Shown piece by piece: positions 49,410 to 58,414 of a stretch of 64,000 nt of DNA. Source of the stretch: Streptomyces formicae (GTDB taxonomy: Bacteria > Actinomycetota > Actinomycetes > Streptomycetales > Streptomycetaceae); the NCBI RefSeq assembly GCF_002556545.1, contig NZ_CP022685.1:5496001-5560000 (forward strand). Reading direction: 5' to 3'. Within the stretch, counting starts at the first letter, position 1, and each line of letters starts with the position of its first letter. Under the pieces are notes generated by a model, which searched no databases, was not told the DNA's origin, and saw nothing but the letters and a program-made list of their open reading frames with translations. The position numbers and the translations under genes were made by a program.

Positions 49410-50876
49410 TTATGGCGTTCGTGGACAGATGGCTTTGCCGTGTTCGCTCTTGGCGGGGACGAAAGTGGCGTCTTCGAGCCGCATGCCGAGCGCCCGCTCC
49501 GCCTTCGGATCCCACAGCGAGACGCGATCGCCCTTGGGTCCGAAGGTGAGCAGCGGGCGGCCGGTGGGCAGCCGGCCCCCGTAGACCGGGGCCTCCTTGT
49601 CCTTCGGGAGTACGCAGACGAACTCCGCCTCCAGGCCGTAATAGGGGCCCGGCGCCCGGTAGGCGGCCGCCGCCGCGCGGGCGTCGTCCCCGGAGTCGCC
49701 CGCGCGCTCCAGAACCGTGGTGGCGAGGAAGAGACCGGCGGCGAGCCCCGCGTAGACGCCGATGAACAGCGTGATGCCGAGGAGCGTGCCCGAGCGCGCC
49801 GTGGTCCGGTACACCCAGCCGCCCGCGCCGAGCCCGATGAGCAGCCCGTACAGCGCCGCCACCGTCAGGAAGAGCCCGGCCCTGAGCGCGTCGCCCCAGC
49901 CGCCGCCGTCGACCTCGCCCGACAGGTCGAACGCCGAGAGGTACGAGGTGTGGAGCAGCTGCCCCACCTGCGGAACCGCGGCGAACACGGCGGGCAGCGC
50001 GACCGGCAGCGCCCAGGGCAGGACGTGCCGCAGCGCGCTCGACTGGCGCAGCGCGAACCAGGCGCCCGCGCCGAAGACCGCGGTGAGCAGGCCCATCACC
50101 GAGATGCCGACGGAGAGCAGGGCGGAGTCGAGGACGGACGCGTGCTCGTCGGGGAAGTGCAGGAAGCGGATGGCCAGCATCGCCGCGCCGACGGTGAGCA
50201 CCGCCAGGAACGCCTGGCCCCACCACGCGGGCGACGCCCGGTTGATCCGCGCGGGCCGCACCCCGTGCTCCGCCGCGTCGAACGGCGGCCAGGCCGGTGA
50301 GTGCGAGGCCGCCGCCGCGAGCGCGTCCGACTCCGGGGCCTGCTCGGGGATGCGGATCACCCGCAGGGGCTGCGGGGTCTCGTCGTCCGTGTCGTCGTCG
50401 GTCCAGAACCGCCGGATCCGCTCGCGCGGTCCCGGCACCCGCTTCGGGTGGACCTCCCAGGTGATGTGCGGATCGGGCCGGTGCTGGATGAGTGCCGCGT
50501 CCCGTACGTGCAGGGCGAGTTCCGTGGCGCGCGCCAGGTCCATCACCATGTGCAGCGCCTGCTGGGCGGCGCCCTCGCGGGCGCCGAGCAGCCGGACCTC
50601 CACGATCCGGGGCACGTAGCCGTCGGTGACCTCGTCCGGCGCGTACTCGCCGGGCTTCGGCGCCCGCACCGGCCAGCCCCGGCCGGTCAACACCTCTTCG
50701 GCGAGCGCCAGTTCGTCCGGATCCCGGTGGATCTCCACGAGGACCCGGACCCGGTAGTCGTACGGCCGGCCGTTCGTGGCCGCGACGCCGCCGCCCGTGT
50801 CCTGGGGCGGTGCGGGGGCGGTGCCGTTCAGCCGCTGCGCGAGCCGCTCGCGCAGCCGTGGCCGGACCCTCTGCAT
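49410..50876 (-). CDS. Streptomyces membrane protein of unknown function
   Basis: A 488-residue protein I cannot assign to a known family. Residues 1-200 are hydrophilic and cytoplasmic, with a possible alpha/beta domain around YDYRVRVLVEIHRDPDELALAEEVL. Residues 210-430 contain about five helices (LAVLTVGAAMLAIRFL, SVGISVMGLLTAVFGAGAWFAL and others). The C-terminal 70 residues (YYGLEAEFVCVLPKDKE to the end) are probably external and bear a VYGGRLPTGRPLLTFG stretch. It lies between the response regulator and the first kinase, so it may belong to the same signalling unit. The ATG at 50874-50876 follows GGGGGAGG. Confidence 0.75.
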   Translation of the reverse strand: MQRVRPRLRERLAQRLNGTAPAPPQDTGGGVAATNGRPYDYRVRVLVEIHRDPDELALAEEVLTGRGWPVRAPKPGEYAPDEVTDGYVPRIVEVRLLGAREGAAQQALHMVMDLARATELALHVRDAALIQHRPDPHITWEVHPKRVPGPRERIRRFWTDDDTDDETPQPLRVIRIPEQAPESDALAAAASHSPAWPPFDAAEHGVRPARINRASPAWWGQAFLAVLTVGAAMLAIRFLHFPDEHASVLDSALLSVGISVMGLLTAVFGAGAWFALRQSSALRHVLPWALPVALPAVFAAVPQVGQLLHTSYLSAFDLSGEVDGGGWGDALRAGLFLTVAALYGLLIGLGAGGWVYRTTARSGTLLGITLFIGVYAGLAAGLFLATTVLERAGDSGDDARAAAAAYRAPGPYYGLEAEFVCVLPKDKEAPVYGGRLPTGRPLLTFGPKGDRVSLWDPKAERALGMRLEDATFVPAKSEHGKAICPRTP

Positions 50877-50979
50877 GGTGGTGCCTCCCCCGGGACGTCC
50901 TCGACCGCTGGGGGCGAAGGTATCCAATCCGGGGGAGGCGAAGGGCCGGTTCCCGCGGCCCGGGCGGGTGGCCCAAGTG

Positions 50980-52338
50980 CTAGGCGCGCCAGGGCAGTTC
51001 CGCGGTGATCGTGGTGGGTCCGCCGTGCGGCGAGACGACCACCAGGATCCCGTCGACCGCGTCGAGCCGCTCCGCGAGCCCGGCGAGTCCCGAACCCGCC
51101 GAGACGTCGGCGCCGCCCGCGCCGTTGTCGGTGACCTGGAGCATCAGCCGGTCCTCGGTCCGCCAGACGTCGACCGTGCCCTGGGTCGCCCGGCTGTGTT
51201 TGCTGATGTTCTGGAGGAGCTCGGAGACCGTGAAGTACGCGATGCCCTCGATGGCGGCCGCCGGACGGCTCGACAGGTCCACGTCCACTTGGACCGGCAC
51301 GGTGCAGCGGGCGGCGAGCGCGGAGAGTGCCGCGTTCAGGCCGCGGTCGGTGAGGACGGCGGGGTGGATGCCGCGGGCGAGGTCGCGGAGTTCCTGGAGG
51401 GCGACCTTCACTTCGCCGTGGGCTTCGTCGACCATGCGTGCGGCGGCTTCGGGGTCCTCGGTGAGCTTCTCCTTGGCCAGGCCCAGATCCATGGCGAGGG
51501 CGACGAGGCGGGCCTGTGCGCCGTCGTGCAGGTCGCGTTCGATGCGGCGCAGGTCGGCGGCCGCGGTGTCCACGACCACGCCCCGGTCCGACTCCAGCTC
51601 GACGACGCGGGTCGCGAGCTGCGAGGGGCCGAGCAGGCCGTGCACCATCAGGCGGTCCACGGTGGTCAGGGCCCGCAGGATCCACGGCGTGGCCAGCGTG
51701 ACCAGCAGGCCGGTCGCCGCGGTGACGGCGATCTCGAAGGGGTTGTCGAGGAAGATCTGGTGGCCGTTGTCGCTGTAGAGCTGGATGCCGCCCTGACCGC
51801 CGTACATCGGGAAGAGCCAGAACCACAGCGGGTACGTCAGCATCATCCAGCCGTACGTCCAGAAGACGATCGCCACGACGAACGAGAACAGCGACCACGG
51901 CATGAGCAGCAGGCAGTAGAGCAGGTTCCGCCAGGACGTGCCGCTCTTGAGGACGGCCCCGATGTGCGACATCAGGCCGTTGGAGCGCGGCCGCAGCGGC
52001 TCGGGAGAGGCGACGTCCATCCGGAGCAGCACCCGGGCCCTGGTCCGCTCCAGTGCGCCGATGCCTCGGCAGGCGGCCAGCGCCCCCGCGAGCACCGGGA
52101 CGCCGATGAAGGTGATCAGGAGCCCGGCGCCGAGCGAGACCATCGTGACGGCGAAGACGAACGCGGTGATGCCGATCGGCAGGCTCAGCACGGTGTAGGT
52201 GAGCTCCCGCCAGGTGCGGGCCTCGATCGGGGCGCGCAGCCCGGCGGGGACGCGGTGGCGCCGCCGTTCCTCGACGTCGGTCGCCCGGAAGTCCGGCCGG
52301 TCCATCCGCGTGTACCCCTGTCCGTATTCCGTGGCCAT
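50980..52338 (-). CDS. Sensor histidine kinase 1 (HisKA_3 type, membrane-embedded sensor)
   Basis: A 452-residue kinase. The N-terminal sensor domain (about 40-225) has four hydrophobic segments and no large external loop, so it senses within or close to the membrane (Pfam Sensor-like). The dimerisation/phosphoacceptor domain follows with RIERDLHDGAQARL and His271, then the ATP-binding domain with N-box SELLQNISKHS and the G-box glycines (GLAGLAERLD). It is a paralogue of the next gene; a 270-bp tract around the histidine is almost identical between them. The ATG at 52336-52338 has only a weak ribosome site. Confidence 0.92.
   Translation of the reverse strand: MATEYGQGYTRMDRPDFRATDVEERRRHRVPAGLRAPIEARTWRELTYTVLSLPIGITAFVFAVTMVSLGAGLLITFIGVPVLAGALAACRGIGALERTRARVLLRMDVASPEPLRPRSNGLMSHIGAVLKSGTSWRNLLYCLLLMPWSLFSFVVAIVFWTYGWMMLTYPLWFWLFPMYGGQGGIQLYSDNGHQIFLDNPFEIAVTAATGLLVTLATPWILRALTTVDRLMVHGLLGPSQLATRVVELESDRGVVVDTAAADLRRIERDLHDGAQARLVALAMDLGLAKEKLTEDPEAAARMVDEAHGEVKVALQELRDLARGIHPAVLTDRGLNAALSALAARCTVPVQVDVDLSSRPAAAIEGIAYFTVSELLQNISKHSRATQGTVDVWRTEDRLMLQVTDNGAGGADVSAGSGLAGLAERLDAVDGILVVVSPHGGPTTITAELPWRA
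51332..51601. repeat. Copy 1 of a near-identical 270-bp tract in the two kinase genes
   Basis: Aligned to 52833-53102 at a constant offset of 1501, with only three mismatches over 270 bases. It encodes the HisKA_3 phosphoacceptor region. Flanking sequence is much more diverged. Confidence 0.85.
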
Positions 52339-52438
52339 CGCTGTCGTCCGTTTCTGCTCGGTTGTCGTGCCTCCAGACTCGCCGCCCGCGCGGCCTCGGA
52401 CCATGGAGGGCGTCGGCGTCTTCGGCCGGGGGTTTTCC

Positions 52439-53641
52439 CTACCTCCGGCGGGCGTCGCGCTGCGGCTCGGGGTCCGTGGCGCGGTCGCGCCAGGGCAGTT
52501 CCGCCGTGATCGTGGTCGGTCCGCCCTCGGGGGAGTCGATCACGAAGATCCCGTCGACCGCGCCGAGCCGGTCCGCGAGCCCCGCCATGCCTGTGCCCCC
52601 GTCGAGCCGCGCGCCGCCGCGCCCGTCGTCCTCCACCTGGATGAGGAGCCGGTCGTCCGCGCGCCACACCTCGACGCGCGCGGACCGCGCGCCGCTGTGC
52701 TTGCTGACGTTCTGGAGGAGCTCGGAGACCGTGAAGTACGCGATGCCCTCGATGGCGGCCGCGGGGCGCGCCGGGAGGTCGGCGGTCACCTTCACCGGCA
52801 CGGTGCAGCGCCCGGCGAGGGAGGAGAGCGCGGCGTTCAGGCCGCGGTCGGTGAGGACGGCGGGGTGGATGCCGCGGGCGAGGTCGCGGAGTTCCTGGAG
52901 GGCGACCTTCACTTCGCCGTGGGCTTCGTCGACCATGCGTGCGGCGGCTTCGGGGTCCTCGGTGAGCTTCTCCTTGGCCAGGCCCAGGCCCATGGCGAGG
53001 GCGACGAGGCGGGCCTGTGCGCCGTCGTGCAGGTCGCGTTCGATGCGGCGCAGGTCGGCGGCCGCGGTGTCCACGACCACGCCGCGGTCCGACTCCAGCT
53101 CGGCGATGCGCCGCTCCAGTTCGTCGGAGGGCGAGAGCAGCCCGCGCACCATCGCCCGGTCGGCGTTGGCCAGGCCGCGTGCGATGAACGGCAGCACGGG
53201 CCAGGCCACGAAGAGCCCGGTCGCCATGACCGCGAAGGTGAGCACGCCCCAGGGCAGCCGGACGAACGAGTAGAGCATCGTGCGCCAGCCCACCGGGTCC
53301 TTCAGGCTCGCCCACAGCCGCCCGAAGAAGCCGGACGAGGCGATCGCTGGCATCGGGCTCGGCTCGTCGACCTGCACGCCGAGCAGCTTCCTCGCGCGCG
53401 CCCGCTCCGCCCTGCCGAGGACGCGGGCACCGAGCAGCCCCACCGCGAGCAGCGGAAGGCCGACGACCGTCACCGTCAGGGGGACGCCGATGGCCAGCAC
53501 GGACACCGCGTAGACGAAACCGAGCATGCCGACGGGCAGATTCACCAGGAGGTGCGCGATCTCCTTCCAGGTGTGCGCGTCGTACGCGAAGCGCACGGGC
53601 GGCGGCCGGTCGTCGTGAAGTGGCGTGGTGCTAGCGGTCAT
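52439..53641 (-). CDS. Sensor histidine kinase 2 (HisKA_3 type), paralogue of kinase 1
   Basis: A 400-residue kinase with the same plan: a four-segment membrane sensor (about 25-160), a dimerisation/phosphoacceptor domain with His205 in IERDLHDGAQARL, and a catalytic ATP-binding domain (N-box SELLQNVSKHS; GMAGLADRLG). The sensor differs from that of kinase 1, so the signals may differ, while the phosphoacceptor region is nearly identical and should recognise the same regulator. The ATG at 53639-53641 is taken because it begins just before the conserved sensor. It is divergent from nuoA2 (195-base gap). Confidence 0.92.
   Translation of the reverse strand: MTASTTPLHDDRPPPVRFAYDAHTWKEIAHLLVNLPVGMLGFVYAVSVLAIGVPLTVTVVGLPLLAVGLLGARVLGRAERARARKLLGVQVDEPSPMPAIASSGFFGRLWASLKDPVGWRTMLYSFVRLPWGVLTFAVMATGLFVAWPVLPFIARGLANADRAMVRGLLSPSDELERRIAELESDRGVVVDTAAADLRRIERDLHDGAQARLVALAMGLGLAKEKLTEDPEAAARMVDEAHGEVKVALQELRDLARGIHPAVLTDRGLNAALSSLAGRCTVPVKVTADLPARPAAAIEGIAYFTVSELLQNVSKHSGARSARVEVWRADDRLLIQVEDDGRGGARLDGGTGMAGLADRLGAVDGIFVIDSPEGGPTTITAELPWRDRATDPEPQRDARRR
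52833..53102. repeat. Copy 2 of the near-identical 270-bp kinase tract
   Basis: Partner of 51332-51601. Differences fall at two bases of one codon just before an ATG-complement word and one base of a CCGCGG/CCCCGG word; the remainder is identical. Confidence 0.85.
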
Positions 53642-53836
53642 ACGCGCCAGAGTGCCCGGTCGGGCGCCGCAAAGCCATGCGGGCCGCCGCCCGGAAGGAG
53701 CGGGGGATAACCCCACCTCGCCCTGACCGAAGCGTGACGCTCTGCTTACCGAGGCTTTAGCAGGCCCTAGACTCCCGTGCGTACAGATCGTCGAACAGGG
53801 TCAGGGTCAAGGGCGGTCAGGGAGTGAGGGACTGAC
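53642..53836. promoter_or_regulatory. Divergent promoter region of kinase 2 and the second nuo operon
   Basis: TAGACT (53768-53773) is a plausible -10 for nuoA2, with a weak -35 near 53745. Two GGTCAGGG direct repeats (53799-53806 and 53815-53822, 16 bases apart) lie in the presumed leader just before the ribosome site. GCGT-G-ACGC (53732-53740) is a short palindrome upstream of the -10. No Rex-type operator is present, unlike the first nuo operon. Confidence 0.4.
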
Positions 53837-54226
53837 GTGCACGTGACGAACGTCGCGGCGAGCTACTACCAGTCGTACTCCGTCGTCGGGCTGCTCGCCG
53901 TCGTGGGCGTGCTGTTCGTCGCCGTCGCCTTCGGCGCGGGACGACTGCTCCGACCGGTGGTCCCGACGCCCGAGAAACTCCTGACGTACGAGTGCGGCGT
54001 CGACCCGGTCGGCGAGGGCTGGGCCCACACCCAGGTCCGCTACTACGTCTACGCGTTCCTCTACGTGATCTTCGCCGTCGACTCGATCTTCCTCTTCCCC
54101 TGGGCGACGGTCTTCGCCGCGCCCGGCTACGGCGCGACGACCCTCGTGGAGATGTTCATCTTCCTCGGCTTCCTCGCCGTCGGCCTGCTGTACGCATACA
54201 AGAAGGGCGTCCTGACGTGGACGTGA
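53837..54226 (+). CDS. nuoA2: NuoA2: complex I subunit A of the second operon
   Basis: A 129-residue paralogue of NuoA with three helices. [20 protein letters not shown] holds the family loop. The helix motif that reads FDIEIVFLYPW in NuoA1 is [11 protein letters not shown] here: the position of E. coli Asp79 is Ala80 and that of Glu81 is Asp82, leaving one acid. The GTG at 53837 follows GTGAGGGA. First gene of a ten-gene operon; the 3' end overlaps the nuoB2 start by ten bases. Confidence 0.93.
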   Translation: MHVTNVAASYYQSYSVVGLLAVVGVLFVAVAFGAGRLLRPVVPTPEKLLTYECGVDPVGEGWAHTQVRYYVYAFLYVIFAVDSIFLFPWATVFAAPGYGATTLVEMFIFLGFLAVGLLYAYKKGVLTWT

Positions 54227-54819
54227 CTCCCCCGGAGCCGGTGCTGCTTCCGGAGCCCAAGCGCCTCGGCGCGCTCGCGCGCCTCGCCCCCGAGCCGATG
54301 AAGGTGGTCCTCAACTGGGGCCGCCGGTACTCGCTCTGGGTCTTCAACTTCGGCCTCGCCTGCTGCGCCATCGAATTCATCGCCGCGTCCATGGCGCGCC
54401 ACGACTTCATCAGGCTCGGCGTCATCCCCTTCGCGCCGGGCCCGCGCCAGGCCGACCTGATGGTCGTCTCCGGCACGGTCACGGACAAGATGGCACCCGC
54501 GGTGAAGCGCCTCTACGAGCAGATGCCCGAGCCGAAGTACGTCATCTCGTTCGGCGCCTGCTCGAACTGCGGCGGCCCGTACTGGGATTCGTACTCCGTG
54601 ACGAAGGGCGTCGACCAGATCATCCCCGTCGACGTGTACGTCCCCGGGTGCCCGCCCCGCCCCGAGGCGCTCCTCCAGGGGATCCTCAAGCTCCAGGAGA
54701 AGATCGCGCGCGAGTCGCTCGGCGAGCGCTACGGCAACGGGTCCGGCGCCCGCCCCTCGACGGCCGCGCTCCGCAGCGGCCTGGTGAAACCGCCCGCCCC
54801 GGGGGAGGCCACCACATGA
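54217..54819 (+). CDS. nuoB2: NuoB2: complex I subunit B of the second operon
   Basis: A 200-residue paralogue of NuoB. All N2 cluster ligands are present: Cys49, Cys50 ([10 protein letters not shown]), Cys115 (GACSNCGG) and Cys145 (PGCPPRP). There is one additional cysteine (Cys118) in the loop where NuoB1 has Ser. The C-terminal 25 residues are a Ser/Pro/Ala tail. The start could be GTG 54217 (used here) or GTG 54223, which makes the GTGA overlap seen elsewhere in this operon. The intact cluster site implies electron transfer still occurs. Confidence 0.93.
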   Translation: MDVTPPEPVLLPEPKRLGALARLAPEPMKVVLNWGRRYSLWVFNFGLACCAIEFIAASMARHDFIRLGVIPFAPGPRQADLMVVSGTVTDKMAPAVKRLYEQMPEPKYVISFGACSNCGGPYWDSYSVTKGVDQIIPVDVYVPGCPPRPEALLQGILKLQEKIARESLGERYGNGSGARPSTAALRSGLVKPPAPGEATT

Positions 54820-55853
54820 CCGGCTGGCTGCCGAGCCCCGTCGAGGAGCTCTTCGGCCCGGAGGCGACGGCCGAGGAGTCGTACGACGTCCTGACCGTCG
54901 ACGTGCCCGCGGCCGCCTGGACCACCGCCCTGGAGACGGCTCGCACCACGCTCTCCTGCACCTACTTCGACTGGCTGAGCGCGGTCGACGAACCGGGCAC
55001 CGGCTTCCTGGTCTCGGCGCACGTCGTGGCCCTCGCGCCGGTCCGCCGACTCCTCGTCCGTACGACCGTCCCGCACGAGGCCCCCGTCCTGGCCTCCGCC
55101 GTCGACGTCTACGCGGGCGCCGCGTGGCACGAGCGCGAGACGCACGAGATGTTCGGGGTGACCTTCGAGGGCCACCCCGGCCTCGTCCCGCTGCTGCTGC
55201 CCGAGAACTTCGAGGGCCACCCGCTCCGCAAGGACTTCGTCCTGGCCGCCCGCGTCGCCAAGGCGTGGCCGGGCGCCAAGGAGCCGGGCGAGTCCGAGCA
55301 CGGCGGCCCCAAGCGCCGCCAGATGCTCCCGCCCGGCGTGCCCGACCCGAACGAGTGGGGCCCGCTGAAGGGCCAGCTCCCCCCGGCCCCGTCCCGCCCG
55401 GCACGCGGCGCGGGCCGCGCGGCGGCGGGCGGCGAGCGTCCGGCGCGCAGGACGCGTACGGCGGGGGAGGGGTCGGCGAGCCAAGCGGGGGCCGCGGGGG
55501 CCGCGGGGGCGGCGGAAGCGGCGGAAGCGGGGGCGGCCGAGAGCGCGGCGCCCGCCCGTCCCGCGAGGCGCTCGCGCAGTGTCAGCCAGGGCTCGGCGTC
55601 CCAGCGGGCGGCAGCGGCTCCGGAGCCGACTCCCGCCCCGGAGGGCGCGGCTGAGCCCGAGGCGGCACAGCCACCGGCGCCGAGCGGCTCGGACGCCCCG
55701 TGGCACCACGCCCGCCCGACGTTCGACGAGGCGAAGCAGCCGGAGCCGGGTCAGCCCGAGCCGGGTCGGCCCGAGCCGGGTCGGCCCGAGCCGGAGCAGC
55801 CCGAGCCCATCCAGAACCCGGACAACGGTGGACGCACAGGAGGCACCGAGTGA
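54816..55853 (+). CDS. nuoC2: NuoC2: complex I subunit C of the second operon, with long disordered tail
   Basis: A 345-residue protein. The NuoC fold covers about 1-185, with the signature [19 protein letters not shown] and [11 protein letters not shown]. From about 187 to the end is a low-complexity tail: a basic Arg/Ala/Gly part ([19 protein letters not shown]), an Ala-rich part, a second Arg patch, then a Pro/Glu part with four [10 protein letters not shown]-type repeats. No NuoD sequence is fused to it or follows it. The ATG overlaps the nuoB2 stop (ATGA), and the stop overlaps the nuoH2 GTG (GTGA). There is therefore no room for a nuoD2. Confidence 0.9.
   Translation: MTGWLPSPVEELFGPEATAEESYDVLTVDVPAAAWTTALETARTTLSCTYFDWLSAVDEPGTGFLVSAHVVALAPVRRLLVRTTVPHEAPVLASAVDVYAGAAWHERETHEMFGVTFEGHPGLVPLLLPENFEGHPLRKDFVLAARVAKAWPGAKEPGESEHGGPKRRQMLPPGVPDPNEWGPLKGQLPPAPSRPARGAGRAAAGGERPARRTRTAGEGSASQAGAAGAAGAAEAAEAGAAESAAPARPARRSRSVSQGSASQRAAAAPEPTPAPEGAAEPEAAQPPAPSGSDAPWHHARPTFDEAKQPEPGQPEPGRPEPGRPEPEQPEPIQNPDNGGRTGGTE
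55743..55802 (+). repeat. Four 15-bp tandem repeats in the nuoC2 tail
   Basis: Units begin GAGCCGG at 55743, 55758, 55773 and 55788; the second and third are identical. They encode [15 protein letters not shown] and PEPEQ, and their number may vary between strains. Confidence 0.8.
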
Positions 55854-56818
55854 ACGACGCCCTCGACGTCGCCCTGCGCCTCGTCATCGTCTTCGCGGTG
55901 TTCCTGGTGTTCCCCCTCGTCATCGGCCAGACCGAGCACAAGGTGATGGCCCACATGCAGGGCCGCCTCGGCCCCATGTACGCGGGCGGCTTCCACGGCT
56001 GGGCCCAACTCGTCGCCGACGGCGTGAAGTTCGCCCAGAAGGAAGACGTCGTCCCGGCCGAGGCCGACCGCCGCGTCTTCCAACTCGCGCCCGCCGTCGC
56101 CCTCCTGCCCTACCTCCTCGTCCTGATCGCCATCCCGATCGGCCCCGGCGAGGGCGCGGTCGGCGAGGTCGTCGACGCGGGCATCTTCTTCGTGCTCGCG
56201 GTGATGGGCGTCGGCGTGCTCGGCTCGCTGATGGCGGGCTGGGCGAGCGCCAACAAGTTCTCCCTCCTCGGCGGCCTGCGCACCGCCGCCCAGCTCCTCG
56301 CCTACGAACTCCCGATGCTGCTCGCCGCCGCCTCGGTCGCGATGGCGGCGGGCACGGTCTCGCTGCCCGGCATCGTCGACGCCTTCGCGTGGTGGTGGCT
56401 GCCCTGGCAGATCGTCGGCGCCCTGGTCTTCTTCGTGGCGGGCCTCGCCGAGCTGCAACGCCCGCCGTTCGACATGCCGGTCGCCGACTCCGAGATCATC
56501 TTCGGCGCGTACACCGAGTACACCGGCCTGCGCTTCGCCCTCTTCCTCCTCGCCGAGTACGCCGGAATCGTCGTCCTGTGCGGCCTGACCACCGTCCTGT
56601 TCCTGGGCGGCTGGCACGGCCCGTGGGGCGCGGACGGACTCGGCTGGGTCTGGACCCTGCTCAAGACGGCCGTCCTCGCCTTCCTGGTCATCTGGCTGCG
56701 CGTGTCCTACCCCCGTCTCCGCGAGGACCAGCTCCAGAAGCTCTCCTGGACCTTCCTCGTCCCGCTCGCCCTCGCGCAGATCGCGCTCACCGGAATCGTG
56801 AAGGTGGCGATCAACTAA
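55850..56818 (+). CDS. nuoH2: NuoH2: complex I subunit H of the second operon
   Basis: A 322-residue paralogue of NuoH with about eight helices and none of the long C-terminal tail of NuoH1. [38 protein letters not shown] and [20 protein letters not shown] correspond to the quinone-channel and acidic-loop motifs. The RAPFD of the first copy is RPPFD here, which is within family variation. The GTG overlaps the nuoC2 stop; the next gene begins on the TAA stop (TAATG). Confidence 0.93.
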   Translation: MNDALDVALRLVIVFAVFLVFPLVIGQTEHKVMAHMQGRLGPMYAGGFHGWAQLVADGVKFAQKEDVVPAEADRRVFQLAPAVALLPYLLVLIAIPIGPGEGAVGEVVDAGIFFVLAVMGVGVLGSLMAGWASANKFSLLGGLRTAAQLLAYELPMLLAAASVAMAAGTVSLPGIVDAFAWWWLPWQIVGALVFFVAGLAELQRPPFDMPVADSEIIFGAYTEYTGLRFALFLLAEYAGIVVLCGLTTVLFLGGWHGPWGADGLGWVWTLLKTAVLAFLVIWLRVSYPRLREDQLQKLSWTFLVPLALAQIALTGIVKVAIN

Positions 56819-57387
56819 TGCCTCCGCTCCCCGGGTCCGGCCTGGCCAAGGGCCTCGCCGTCACCCTCCGCACGATGACGAGGAAGACCGTCACCGAGCA
56901 GTACCCCGACGCCCAGCCCGAACTCCCGCCGCGCACCCGCGGCGTCATCGGCCTGTTCGAGGAGAACTGCACGGTCTGCATGCTGTGCGCCCGCGAGTGC
57001 CCCGACTGGTGCATCTACATCGACTCCCACAAGGAGACGGTCCCGCCCGCTGCCCCCGGCGGCCGCGAGCGCAGCCGCAACGTCCTCGACCGCTTCGCCA
57101 TCGACTTCTCCCTCTGCATGTACTGCGGCATCTGCATCGAGGTCTGCCCCTTCGACGCGCTGTTCTGGTCCCCGGAGTTCGAGTACGCCGAGACCGACAT
57201 CCACGAACTCACCCACGAGCGCGACAAGCTCCGCGAGTGGATGTGGACGGTCCCCGCGCCGCCCGCCCTCGACCCGGCGGCCGAGGACCCGAAGGAACTC
57301 GTCACCGCCCGCAAGGCCGCCGAGAAGCTGGCCGAGGCCGCGGCCGCGGCCTCGGCCGCAGCCGAGGCGAAGGGCGAGGAGTCGTGA
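56818..57387 (+). CDS. nuoI2: NuoI2: 2x[4Fe-4S] ferredoxin-like subunit of the second operon
   Basis: A 189-residue NuoI paralogue. Both tetranuclear sites are intact: Cys51, 54, 57, 61 ([12 protein letters not shown]) and Cys100, 103, 106, 110 ([12 protein letters not shown]); Cys65 is extra. It lacks the long Gln/Ser N-terminal extension of NuoI1 but has an Ala/Glu-rich helical tail (about 160-189). In the ferredoxin-fed NDH-1 of cyanobacteria and chloroplasts the NuoI homologue is the entry side, so this protein is the likely electron input of the partial complex. Confidence 0.93.
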   Translation: MPPLPGSGLAKGLAVTLRTMTRKTVTEQYPDAQPELPPRTRGVIGLFEENCTVCMLCARECPDWCIYIDSHKETVPPAAPGGRERSRNVLDRFAIDFSLCMYCGICIEVCPFDALFWSPEFEYAETDIHELTHERDKLREWMWTVPAPPALDPAAEDPKELVTARKAAEKLAEAAAAASAAAEAKGEES

Positions 57388-57995
57388 ACATCGCCGCCGG
57401 AACGATCGCCGCCGAAACCCAGAGCTTCCTGTCCCCGACCGGCGTCGAGATCGCCTTCCTCCTCGTCGGCCTCGTCACCCTCGGCGCCGCGGTCATCACG
57501 GTCACGACCAAGCAGCTGGTGCACGCCGCGCTGTGGCTGGTGGTCGCGCTCGGCGGACTCGCCGTCGAGTACCTCCTGCTCACCGCGGAGTTCATCGCCT
57601 GGGTGCAGGTCCTCATCTACGTCGGATCCGTCGTGGTCCTCCTCCTCTTCGGTCTGATGCTGACCAGGGCCCCCATCGGCCGCTCACCGGACGCCGATTC
57701 GGGCAACCGCCCGGTCGCGCTCGCGGTGGCGCTCGCCGCCGCGGCCGCCCTGGTCTGGGTCGTCGTGGACGCGTTCCGCACCACGGTGATCGACCTGGAC
57801 GGCGCCGCCCAGGGCTCCACCGACGTGACCGGATCGATCCTCTTCCGGCACTGGGTACTGCCCTTCGAGGCCCTCTCGGTCCTCCTCCTCGCCGCCCTCG
57901 TCGGCGCGATCGTCCTGTCCCGCAAGAAGGCCGCCGAGGACGGAAGCGCCGCCCAGGACCGAAGAGCCGCCCAGGACCAGGAGGACAACAGCTGA
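57384..57995 (+). CDS. nuoJ2: NuoJ2: complex I subunit J of the second operon
   Basis: A 203-residue paralogue with five helices. The conserved helix [22 protein letters not shown] corresponds to the pi-bulge helix of NuoJ. The tail after residue 180 is short and charged ([20 protein letters not shown]), unlike the 100-residue tail of NuoJ1. The GTG overlaps the nuoI2 stop and the stop overlaps the nuoK2 ATG (TGATG). Confidence 0.92.
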   Translation: MNIAAGTIAAETQSFLSPTGVEIAFLLVGLVTLGAAVITVTTKQLVHAALWLVVALGGLAVEYLLLTAEFIAWVQVLIYVGSVVVLLLFGLMLTRAPIGRSPDADSGNRPVALAVALAAAAALVWVVVDAFRTTVIDLDGAAQGSTDVTGSILFRHWVLPFEALSVLLLAALVGAIVLSRKKAAEDGSAAQDRRAAQDQEDNS

Positions 57996-58414
57996 TGCAC
58001 CTCCACCTCGCCTATCCCGCCGTCCTCGCCGTCCTCCTCTTCTGCGTCGGCCTGTACGGCGTGCTCGCCCGCCGCAACGCGATCCTGGTCCTGATGTCCG
58101 TCGAGCTGATGCTCAACGCCGTCAACCTCAACCTGGTCGCCTTCGACGTCTGGCTCCGCGACGCCCTGCACGCGGGCCAGGCCCTGACCCTGTTCACCAT
58201 CGCCATCGCCGCCGCCGAGATCGGCATCGGCCTCGCGATCGTCCTCGCCGTCTACCGCAACCGCGGCAGCTCCGCCGTCGACGATCTCCGCGACACCGCC
58301 GAGGGCCCGGACGACGACTCCGACGACACCGGCGAAGCCGACGCCCTCGACGACACCGGGGACGCCACCGGCGACGAGGCCGCACCGGCGCAGAAGGCTG
58401 AGGCCACCGCGTGA
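57995..58414 (+). CDS. nuoK2: NuoK2: complex I subunit K of the second operon, with acidic tail
   Basis: A 139-residue paralogue. The three helices and both proton-transfer glutamates are kept: Glu37 ([11 protein letters not shown]) and Glu75 ([12 protein letters not shown]). A 44-residue cytoplasmic tail (96-139) follows, with about 17 Asp/Glu against two Lys/Arg. NuoK1 stops at the end of the fold. The tail is opposite in charge to the basic segment of NuoC2 in the same operon. The start ATG overlaps the nuoJ2 stop. Confidence 0.92.
   Translation: MHLHLAYPAVLAVLLFCVGLYGVLARRNAILVLMSVELMLNAVNLNLVAFDVWLRDALHAGQALTLFTIAIAAAEIGIGLAIVLAVYRNRGSSAVDDLRDTAEGPDDDSDDTGEADALDDTGDATGDEAAPAQKAEATA

Noticed and set aside
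54816..55853. Hidden nuoD2, fused to nuoC2 or in another frame
   Set aside because: I looked for the [13 protein letters not shown] start and the C-terminal NuoD signature in all frames of the second operon and found neither. The tail of NuoC2 is low complexity, not NuoD.
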